From Roseiarcus sp031367195 (lineage in GTDB: Bacteria > Pseudomonadota > Alphaproteobacteria > Rhizobiales > Beijerinckiaceae), in NCBI GenBank assembly GCA_031367195.1, contig JANLPL010000130.1, positions 1-14,336 of the forward strand: a DNA stretch of 14,336 nucleotides, in the 5' to 3' direction. Of the stretch, positions 1 to 5,921 are shown one piece after another; positions within the stretch are counted from its first letter, which is position 1, and each line of letters opens with the position of its first letter. The notes under the pieces are model-generated. The model searched no databases and was not told the DNA's origin. It saw nothing but the letters and a program-made list of their open reading frames with translations. The position numbers and the translations under genes are program-made.

Positions 1-62
1 CATCGACAAAGCCCGAGGAGCCGGACGCCCGCCAAAGCACGCCACGATCAAGGCGTCGTCCT

Positions 63-204
63 GATTGTCGCGGCCCGCGACAAATAAATCCTGCCGCGTC
101 AAAATACCCCTTGCAATCCTGCCGCGCCGCGACAATCATCATTCCGCCGCGACCGCTAATATGGCTCTTCCTCGCGCCGCAAAATTCTCATCCAGATTGT
201 CGCG
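63..204. repeat. Cluster of short inverted and direct repeats
   Basis: The 10-mer GATTGTCGCG occurs at 63-72 and 195-204 and in inverted form at 128-137, about 66 bp apart. The first copy is half of a near-perfect palindrome, TTGTCGCGGCCCGCGACAA (65-83). A second 12-mer, AATCCTGCCGCG, is directly repeated at 87-98 and 115-126. No convincing coding frame crosses this block, so bases 1-204 hold only these repeats and an unidentifiable open frame at 2-64. The last repeat copy ends within about 10 bases of where the next gene remnant begins. The block could be the end of a degenerate mobile or repetitive element; that identity is inference. Confidence 0.6.
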
Positions 205-210
205 CCACAG

Positions 211-543
211 TTGAACGCCGCGATGCACGAGACTGGCCGCAAGCGGCTCATCTTCGTCAGCGCGATGGGCAACTATGGCGAAGTCCCCGGCGAGCTGTGC
301 CGCAGCATCCTCGACCCCTATCGCGACGCCGCGGCTCTGATCGAGGCTTCCGACCTCGACTACACCATCCTGCGTCCGGGCTGGTTCACGCGCGGTCGTG
401 AAGGCCCGTGCCGGATCACGCAAGAGGGCGAGCCCTTCCATGGTCACGACATCGCGCTCGACAGCCTCTCGGCGCAGATCGCCAGGATTGCGACGACACC
501 CGGCCTCTACGAACGCGCCAGCATCGGCGTCAGCGACGAATAG
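211..543 (+). pseudogene. NAD(P)-binding (NmrA/SDR-like) protein, 5'-truncated remnant
   Basis: A 110-codon frame from TTG (211) encodes the C-terminal half of an atypical SDR or NAD(P)H-binding protein. Family-like stretches are RLIFVSAMGNYGEVPG (core strand with the active-site Ser region), DPYRDAAALIEASDLDYTILRPGWF and the GEPF.GHDIALDSLSAQIA tail. Family members are usually about 210 residues and begin with a GxxGxxG dinucleotide-binding loop. That loop and roughly 80-90 N-terminal residues are absent, and the preceding bases are the repeat block, not coding sequence. Without a Rossmann loop the product should not bind cofactor. The frame itself is clean, so truncation is the only visible lesion. 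The substrate cannot be told. Confidence 0.75.
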
Positions 544-575
544 AACCCCCGCCGGCGAGCCCTGCACTCAAGGAG

Positions 576-1286
576 ATTACAATTCCGAAGGTGAGCGTGG
601 CGATCGGTCCAGGCTCGATTGGCCAGGCCATAGCGCGGCGGGTCAGCGCGGGTAGGCATGTGATGCTTGCCGATCTACGCCCTCAGAACGCGGAGGCCGC
701 CGGCAAGACCCTCGGCGAAGCCGGCTTCGAGGTGTCGGCCACGACTGTCGATGTGTCCGACCGTCGCTCGGTCGAGGCCCTGGTCGCCAAGGCGCGTGCG
801 TTGGGCGAAATTCACGGCCTGATCCACGCCGCCGGGGTTTCGCCCTCACAGGCCACGCCGCAAACTATCCTGAAGGTCGATCTCTGTGGAACGGCGCTCG
901 TCCTGGAGCCGTTCGGCGAGATTATCGCCGAAGGGGGGAGCCGGGGTCGTGATCGCCTCTCAGTCCGGTCACCGTCTGCCGCCGCTCTCGGCAGAGGACA
1001 ACCGCGCGCTCGCGACGACGCCAGTCGAAGACCTGCTCAAATTGTCGATGCTTCAGCCTCTGGCGGTCACGGACCCGCTGCATACCTACCAACTGTCGAA
1101 GCGCGGCAATGCGCCGCGCGTCATGTGGGAAGCGGCGAACAGGTGAGGCGTGCGCGGCGCGCGACTGAACACGATCAGCCCCGGCGTCATCATGACGCCG
1201 CTGGCCAAAGACGAACTGACGGGACCGCGCGGCGCGGGCTGCCGCCGAATGATCGACGGCTGCCCGGTGAAGCGCGCCGGCGGAAG
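576..1286 (+). pseudogene. SDR family oxidoreductase, multiply disrupted
   Basis: The gene reads in one frame from an AAGGAG ribosome-binding site (570-575) through VSVAIGPGSIGQAIARRV (cofactor loop), then LADLRPQNAEAAGKTL and IHGLIHAAGVSPSQATP. At a run of six G (933-938) homology moves to another frame: GAGVVIASQSGHRLPPL, YQLSKRGN (catalytic YxxxK) and LNTISPGVIMTPLAKDEL. Removing one G restores a continuous protein. A TGA at 1144-1146 falls inside AANR*GVRGARLNTISPG, where relatives have Trp (TGG). Homology stops near CPVKRAGG (~1283), about 40-50 residues short of the usual C-terminus. ATT (582-584) stands where ATG would be expected six bases after the ribosome-binding site; GTG at 591 is the alternative start. 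The frameshift, nonsense codon and lost 3' end make this a clear pseudogene. Confidence 0.85.
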
Positions 1287-1289
1287 CGC

Positions 1290-1697
1290 AACCCTCGACA
1301 TGCCCTGCACGAGCAGGCGCTCTGACATGCCCACCAGGCGCGCGAACCTCCTCGTCGTGGTCTCGCCGTTGGCGATGGCCATCTTGGCGACGACGAAATC
1401 CGTGGCGGCGAAGCGTCCGAACCGTCCGAAGTCGCGGGCCTCCTCTTTCGTGCCGACCAGATGATGGCTCGGGTTGACTCAGCCGGGGTCGCGGCAGAGG
1501 CTGATTGTGTGCCGCCGCCTACCGGGCGCAGCGCCCTGGCGCTCAGGGACGACGCGACGCACGTAGGCAACGCGCCCGCCGACCCTGATACGTGCATAGC
1601 CTCGCTGATCGCGCGCGCCGGTCCACGCCCAGCACGGGGTCGCTAGGCCGAACGGTACAAAGTCGGTTACACGTATCTTCGCCGCGAGACACGGCAT
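1290..1697 (-). pseudogene. HNH endonuclease with C-terminal HTH, disrupted
   Basis: Read leftwards from ATG (1697), the frame gives CWAWTGARDQRGYARIRVGG and VAYVRRVV, the N-terminal block of phage-type HNH endonucleases. It continues LCRDPG*VNPSHHLVGTKEEA. In this family the motif is CxNPxCVNPxHL, so the TGA at 1481-1479 replaces the second zinc-binding Cys (TGC to TGA) without a frame change. The same frame runs on to GETTTRRFARLVGMSERLL, a helix-turn-helix like the DNA-recognition tail of such enzymes. The usual His pair just before CR is replaced by IS (RRRHTISLCRD), so the active site is eroded as well. Homology ends near 1290, exactly where the SDR remnant on the other strand ends. The role would have been DNA nicking or cleavage for mobility; it is now inactive. 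Confidence 0.68.
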
Positions 1698-2058
1698 CAC
1701 ATCGACAGGCCCGGAATTACTGGGGTCCGCCTGTCCCTGGAGACAGCGTTTTATTGTCAAAACCTCCGTCGGGGACGTCAGGGAGACATTGTCGGAGACG
1801 TTGCCAGCTGTCCCGGAGACATCGCCACCCGTCCCTGGGAACCATGTTTCATGCTCAAATCGTTCGTCGGGAACATCAAGGTGGCAGGTGGCTGAAGAAC
1901 GTCAAGGCGCCGGGCCGAGTATTCGGTTCCGTGGCACAGTTCGAGAACCACCTGGCAACGCATTTTGCAATTGATTGCCTTTTTTCTTCTGACGTAACCT
2001 GATCGAGATTGAGGCCGTCAGTGACCCGGATCACGCAAGGGAGTTGTCCCACCCGGCC
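1698..2058. other. Gene-free interval
   Basis: These 361 bases separate the HNH remnant from the substrate-binding-protein remnant. Apart from the GGAGAC motifs no product is recognisable. Open frames exist on both strands (for example 1592-2002 plus), but their translations are low-complexity and match no family I recognise. The stretch 1960-2000 is locally T-rich. No terminator or promoter can be assigned with confidence. Confidence 0.5.
1739..1820. repeat. GGAGAC short repeats
   Basis: GGAGAC occurs at 1739-1744, 1782-1787, 1794-1799 and 1815-1820, with related forms (GGGGAC at 1771-1776, CCTGGGAAC near 1834) between and after them. Spacing is irregular (43, 12 and 21 bp). Arrays of short repeated motifs near the ends of insertion sequences often bind transposase, so this may be an IS end without its transposase. 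No terminal inverted repeat or target duplication is visible, so this is only a suggestion. Confidence 0.35.
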
Positions 2059-3065
2059 TCAGCCCGACAGGAGGTCGCCAAACAGCTTCCAGTGCTCGCC
2101 GTCAAACCGCTGTAGCTGGTATTGCCGGATCATCCGATAATCGGTTGGACTGCTGTTGATTTTCACGCCGGGCAGGCTGAGCGGCAATGTGAAGTCCATG
2201 ACGCCCGTAGCCTGTCGCAGAATGTTCTCGCGCCACAGATTGTCGCCGCAGGCGCCGAGCACGCGCACGAGCAGCGCCGCAGATTGGTATCCATAGGCGG
2301 CCCCGTTGCTCGAGAGATCGGTAGGCGTCATGTACTTCCCGACGAATGCGACGAAGGCTTTGACGTCGGGGTCGTCGCGCCAGTGCGGATCGGTGACGTC
2401 CTTGCTCGGGATCGCCGTGACAAGGTCGCCCGCATCGTCGAGGCCCGCCGGTTTCATCGCCGTTGCGATCGAGGAGGAAACGACGGAGACATAGCGCGTG
2501 GGCTTCCAGCCCAGATCGGCTGCCTTGCGGATGGCCTGCGCGGCGAATTTCGGCGAGGCGGCGATCAGCAGAACATCTGCGCCCGAGGCTTGCAGCGAGA
2601 TGACCTGACTATCGACGGTCGGCTCAGACAATTCGTAGGACGCCGTCTTGACGATCATGCCATGATGCTGGGGCCGAGACCGTCCGTGAAGCCCTTCAGT
2701 TAGCTGCGCCCCAGGTCGTCGTTCTGATAGAGGATCGCGACCTTCGCCTGCGGTTGCGTCTGCAAGGTGTAGTGGGCGTGGATGGCCGCCTCGTTGGCGT
2801 AAATCTGGAAGAACGGCAGCGTCCATTGGCAATGCTCGGGATCGACGATCCCGAAGGCCGAAAACAGCTGCGGAACCTTGTTCTCGTTCAGATAGGGGCG
2901 CACGGCGAGTTGGGCTGCCGTACCGATGCCGTTGAACACGAATGCGACGCTTTCCTGCTCTACCAGACGTCGGGTCTGTTCGATGGTCTTGGGTGGGCTG
3001 CAAGCGTCGTCAACGTCGAGGAAATTGGGCTTGCGGCAGTTGACGCCGCCCTGCTCGTTGGTCAT
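2059..3065 (-). pseudogene. Branched-chain amino acid-type ABC substrate-binding protein (LivK family), disrupted
   Basis: The 3065-2700 part starts at TNEQGGVNCRKPNFLDVDDA and carries SPPKTIEQTRRLVEQ and AKVAILYQNDDLGRS. The later part, in another frame, carries MIVKTASYELSEPTVDS, ASPKFAAQAIRKAADLGWKP and LPGVKINSSPTDY and ends LFGDLLSG. Together they cover a periplasmic leucine/isoleucine/valine-binding type protein (Peripla_BP_6) from about residue 65 to the end. Three lesions are visible. The signal peptide and first strand are missing; a TAA (2702-2700) sits in GRS*LKGF where relatives have Tyr (KDYLKG); and a frameshift lies near 2660-2675. The ligand of the intact ancestor cannot be deduced, since this family binds amino acids, amides, aromatics and other solutes. 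No permease or ATPase genes accompany it. Confidence 0.85.
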
Positions 3066-3181
3066 GTCGCTCTCATGACTTCGTACCAGATGCCCTCCAG
3101 CGGGGACGTGAGGGTCGGTTCGGGCTTGGGCGCGGCGACCTCGACGTAGATAGTCTTCGTTGCCGGCGGCAACCGCGCTTT

Positions 3182-3721
3182 GGCGGCGTCGATGTGTCGA
3201 AGGCCTGGATCAACATCGCCGACACGGCCGGGAGCAAGCAGCGCGTGGCGAACGAAGCGTCCGCGATCGCGGCCGCCTTCGACGGTCCCTGGTCGAACTG
3301 CGCGGCGATCGTCTGCGAGGCGACGGGCGGCTATGAGCGCGCCTTGATGGACGTCGCCCAGGCGCGCGGCCTGCCGCTGCGCCGAGCTCACCCCAACCGC
3401 GTCCACGCCTTCGCCAAGGCCAGCTGCGGCCTGGCCAAGACCGACGCCCTGGACGCGAAAATGCTGGCCAAATTCGCGGCCTTCACGGCTGAGGAAGCTG
3501 CGCCGCCCCTGCCCAGCGCCCAGACCCGGGAGCTCGCCGCTCTGGTCGCCCGGCTCGTCCAGCTCACCGATTTGCGCCAGAGCGAAACCTGCCGCGCGAA
3601 AATGGAGCCGGCCGGCGCCGTCAAAGCCTCCCTCGCGGCCGTGCTGCATATCCTGGGCGTACACCCCGAGCGCCAGCAAGCCGTAGGGAGGCCGGATTGG
3701 GCGCGGGCGGCGTCGGCGTGA
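3182..3721 (+). mobile_element. IS110-family transposase, N-terminal fragment
   Basis: The frame shows the N-terminal DEDD (RuvC-like) domain of IS110 transposases: GGVDVSKAWINIAD (first catalytic Asp), AIVCEATGGYERAL (Glu) and KTDALDAKMLAKFA (the Asp pair), followed by LRELVAxxxQL-type helices (RELAALVARLVQLTDLRQ). Homology fades near 3600-3620. The C-terminal Tnp_20 domain with its essential Ser is absent, so the product cannot transpose. No ATG lies in frame near the family start; GTG at 3194 is inside the first motif, so the true start may be lost. Bases 3066-3181, between it and the truncated binding-protein gene, have no recognisable gene but contain a 6-bp stem, GTTGCCGGCGGCAAC, at 3159-3173. 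Confidence 0.85.
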
Positions 3722-3730
3722 CAGGCGCAA

Positions 3731-4297
3731 TTATTTCGCCGGTTTCCAGTTGCGCGCCAGTTTCTGCGCTTCCGCGACCTGGGCGCGCGTCATTTTGGCT
3801 CGGAGTTCGTCACGCGATTTCCGGGCGTCGTCACTCGCGGCGGTGTATGTGGACTGAGCAGATGCTAGGTTGAACCACATGTACGCGAGCACATAGTCCT
3901 GGGGCACGCCCTGCCCCCCTTCGTACAGGAGCCCCAGATAATTCTGAGCAGGTGCAGCCCCTTGATCGGCGGCCTTGCGCAGCCATTTGGCAGCTTGAAC
4001 GTTATCCAGCGGAACCCCGCGACCAAGCGTATACATCACGCCGAGTGCCATCTCCGCACTTGCGTGCCCATGCTCGGCGGACCTCCGGATCCACTTTGTC
4101 GCCTGGCGAACATCCACCGGGACGCCTTGGCCTTGGTCGTACATGGTGCCGAGTAGAGCCTCTGCTATGGGGTCGCCTTGCTCCGCCAATGGCAGCAGCA
4201 TTCGCGCGGCAGTTAGATAGTCTTCCCGCTCGTGCGCAGCTACTGCGTCTTCCAGAGGGCCGGCAATTGCGCTACCCAACTGCAAAGTGATGGACAC
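3731..4297 (-). CDS. Sel1-repeat (SLR/TPR-like) exported protein
   Basis: The protein contains at least three Sel1-like repeats of about 36 residues: AEALLGTMYDQGQGVPVD, AEMALGVMYTLGRGVPLD and AQNYLGLLYEGGQGVPQD. They are followed by the usual closing helix AYMWFNLASAQ and a basic tail ending NWKPAK. Sel1 repeats form alpha-solenoids for protein-protein contacts, and bacterial exported forms are common. The 188-codon frame from GTG (4297) starts in the middle of a signal peptide. In-frame codons further upstream read KRLLKTISAWALVVSITLQ, then a likely cleavage site at SAIA|GP. The codon before KRLL is ATA (4339-4337), so ATG seems to have mutated to ATA. The gene may use ATA, start internally without export, or be newly silenced. 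Confidence 0.8.
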   Translation of the reverse strand: MSITLQLGSAIAGPLEDAVAAHEREDYLTAARMLLPLAEQGDPIAEALLGTMYDQGQGVPVDVRQATKWIRRSAEHGHASAEMALGVMYTLGRGVPLDNVQAAKWLRKAADQGAAPAQNYLGLLYEGGQGVPQDYVLAYMWFNLASAQSTYTAASDDARKSRDELRAKMTRAQVAEAQKLARNWKPAK

Positions 4298-4422
4298 AAC
4301 CAGAGCCCAGGCAGAAATAGTTTTAAGCAGACGTTTTATTGCGCCCAGGCCTCAAGACTGAACAACTGAACGCCTATTGACGCCTACAACGGGTAAACAT
4401 CCTCACGGACAGCACCTAGTAT

Positions 4423-4647
4423 CTACTGATCATCGTTTGTGTCGGACAAAGATTTCCCGCTGCCGAAGTCATATTTGCTGCCCAATTGTTCGTCTTGCTG
4501 ATGCTTATACCCATAATATTCTTCACTGCTTGGCAGTGGATGACCATCCGATGGATGATCCCATTCTGGGCGTTGCTATGAAGGTCGGTCTTGAGCCATG
4601 CACGGCGTAGCCGACAATATTACTGAGATAACGAGGAAATATTTCAT
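4423..4647 (-). pseudogene. Small secreted protein interrupted by an in-frame TAG
   Basis: An ATG at 4647, placed after an AGGGAG ribosome-binding site (GGGAGCCAAA ATG), opens a clean signal peptide, MKYFLVISVILSATPCMA|QD. At codon 24 there is TAG (4578-4576). The same frame then continues for 50 codons as a hydrophilic, aromatic-rich tail including HPSDGHPLPSSEEYYGYKHQ and SKYDFGSGKSLSD, ending at TAG (4425-4423). The continuity of frame and protein-like composition on both sides argues for one gene of 74 residues plus the internal stop. It lies 33 bp after the stop of the hypothetical gene at 4681-4971, on the same strand. I do not recognise the family. Local composition is less GC-rich than in neighbouring genes. 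Confidence 0.6.
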
Positions 4648-4680
4648 TTTGGCTCCCTTTATCGGAGTGACGTCGAAAAG

Positions 4681-4971
4681 TCACCCCTTTAGGTCGTCTT
4701 GCGCCAGCGCTCTGATTTCCATTGGTAGGTCTGTCTCAACGTCTGCCCAATATAGTACGTTCAATTCCGGGCGCGCCTCATTCGCAGACATACCCCAAAT
4801 CCTAGTCGAGACCGGGTTAGGCTCGCCCTCGCGGAAATGACCAATATACATTGCCGGGCGGTTATCAGCTTGTGCGTCGAAATTCCGTCCTAGCGGCGAG
4901 GCGATCAAGAGCAATCGCTCGCCCTGCTTAGTCGCGGGGGGCGGCCCTGGGTTCCACCTAATGCCAGCCAT
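4681..4971 (-). CDS. Hypothetical small protein
   Basis: This 96-residue soluble protein has no signal peptide or membrane segment. Features are an N-terminal RWNPGPPPATKQGERLLLIA stretch, a central RPAMYIGHF strand and a Glu/Asp-rich C-terminal part, SANEARPELNVLYWADVETD. The pattern (Trp-Pro start, GERLLLI, MYIGHF, LNVLYWA) resembles small uncharacterised proteins seen in phages and proteobacterial accessory regions, but I cannot name a domain. ATG at 4971 follows AGGTAGG at a usable distance; TTG at 5004 would add 11 residues overlapping a hairpin. It is the only undamaged-looking gene in the decayed left part, lying between the tRNA and a broken small gene. Confidence 0.6.
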   Translation of the reverse strand: MAGIRWNPGPPPATKQGERLLLIASPLGRNFDAQADNRPAMYIGHFREGEPNPVSTRIWGMSANEARPELNVLYWADVETDLPMEIRALAQDDLKG

Positions 4972-4994
4972 AAAGCGCCTACCTGCTTCCCATG

Positions 4995-5023
4995 CGCTTC
5001 CCAATCCGGCTATCTGGGAAGCG
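4995..5023. repeat. Perfect 9-bp inverted repeat
   Basis: CGCTTCCCA (4995-5003) and TGGGAAGCG (5015-5023) are exact inverted copies separated by 11 nt. The hairpin lies 38 bp beyond the 3' end of the tRNA gene and just before the hypothetical gene on the same strand. It could stop or process the tRNA transcript, but it has no T-run in either direction, so it is not a typical intrinsic terminator. Confidence 0.45.
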
Positions 5024-5060
5024 TTGCCGCCAAAATCTTTGTTTAAACCCTTGACTTTAT

Positions 5061-5137
5061 TGGCGTCCCGGAAGGGAATCGAACCCCTGACCCCAGGTTT
5101 AGGAAACCTGTGCTCTATCCTGCTGAGCTACCGGGAC
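5061..5137 (-). tRNA. tRNA-Arg (anticodon CCT)
   Basis: The minus strand folds into a full cloverleaf. The acceptor arms GTCCCGG and CCGGGAC pair perfectly. The D-arm is GCTC...GAGC, the anticodon stem is CAGGT/ACCTG around the loop TTCCTAA, and the T-arm is AGGGG TTCGATT CCCTT. The anticodon is CCT, reading AGG (Arg). A discriminator G and CCA are encoded (5064-5061). TTATAG at 5154-5149, 11 nt before the first base of the tRNA, is a plausible -10 element. The 3' end points toward the decayed region at 1-5060, the usual orientation for integration into a tRNA gene. Confidence 0.95.
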
Positions 5138-5174
5138 CCGCGGACGCGCTATAAGACACGCGGGGTCCGATAGC

Positions 5175-5921
5175 ATGATTTTCCACCACGCGCATCTGCT
5201 TTGGCTTTGCCTCAGCCTCGCCTCGCCGGCGACGGCCTGCGGGGTCGTCGCGAGTGCGGAAAAAGTCGCGTCTGCGCGCGGCGGCGAAATCCAGTTCGCC
5301 GACGGGGCGCCGGCCAGGCTCGGCGGACTCTGGCTCGCGCCCGCCGCCGCGTCCGCTTTGGCCGCGTTGGCGGGCAGGCGTTTCGGCGTCGCCATGCTCG
5401 CCCCCGCGCCAGACCGGTGGGGACGCAGAATCGTCGATCTCGTCGACGCCGAGGGGCGGTCGGTCGCGCTTGACCTGATCGCGCGCGGGCTCGCGCTCGC
5501 GCGGCCCGAAACGGATATTCGCGACTGCGCGAGCGAGCGGCTCGACGCCGAAGCCGGCGCGCGGGCGGCCGCGGAAGGGATTTGGGCCGACCGGAGCGCC
5601 GTGCTCGACGCCGCCGACGCCGCGGCGCTCGCCAAAGCCGACGGGCGCTTCGTGCTGGTCGAGGGGATCGTGCGGAGGGTTGGCGAGGGGCGCGCAAAAG
5701 TTTATCTTGATTTTGCCGGCCGTAACGGATTCTCCGTATTGGCGGCGAAAAAGGCCGAACCTTCGTTCCGTCGCTCCGGCGTCGATCTGAAGGGTTTGGC
5801 GGGGCGAAGGGTGCGTGTGCGCGGCGTGATGGACGTTCGGTTTGGGCCTCGGATCGAAATCGCCGATCCCTCGATGATCGAGCTATTGGATAGCGCGAAG
5901 GGAACGGGTCGCGGCGAATGA
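5175..5921 (+). CDS. Secreted SNase-fold (thermonuclease-like) protein, probably non-catalytic
   Basis: This 248-residue protein has a signal peptide (about residues 1-21, cleavage near PATA|C), a staphylococcal-nuclease-type fold (~30-145) and a C-terminal OB-like part (~155-245, GRFVLVEGIVRR and LAGRRVRVRGVM). SNase hallmarks are DRWGRRIVDLV (residues 80-90, matching the DRYGR block with an active-site Arg) and the helix LDAEAGARAAAEGIWAD. The strand that normally reads RLxGIDAPE reads ARLGGLWLAP, so the catalytic Glu and a calcium-binding Asp seem absent. It may bind nucleic acid or act as a scaffold instead of cutting. It is divergent from the tRNA by 37 bp, and its stop overlaps the next start in ATGA, implying translational coupling with the protease gene. 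Confidence 0.72.
   Translation: MIFHHAHLLWLCLSLASPATACGVVASAEKVASARGGEIQFADGAPARLGGLWLAPAAASALAALAGRRFGVAMLAPAPDRWGRRIVDLVDAEGRSVALDLIARGLALARPETDIRDCASERLDAEAGARAAAEGIWADRSAVLDAADAAALAKADGRFVLVEGIVRRVGEGRAKVYLDFAGRNGFSVLAAKKAEPSFRRSGVDLKGLAGRRVRVRGVMDVRFGPRIEIADPSMIELLDSAKGTGRGE

Noticed and set aside
2..64. End of a possible gene (IDKARGAGRPPKHATIKASS then stop) at the left edge.
   Set aside because: Only 20 codons are visible and no family can be recognised, so it is not listed as a gene.
63..204. CRISPR array.
   Set aside because: The repeated units are only 10-12 bases, alternate in orientation and have no constant repeat/spacer structure; no cas genes.
1144..4578. Stop-codon reassignment or selenocysteine use, because TGA replaces Trp and Cys codons in two left-side genes.
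   Set aside because: TAA and TAG also interrupt genes here, TGA replaces two different amino acids, no selenocysteine element is visible, and the intact genes use TGA as a normal stop. Gene decay explains all of it.
4377..4610. Plus-strand 77-codon frame.
   Set aside because: It is antisense to the better-supported small secreted gene and lacks a ribosome-binding site or protein-like pattern.
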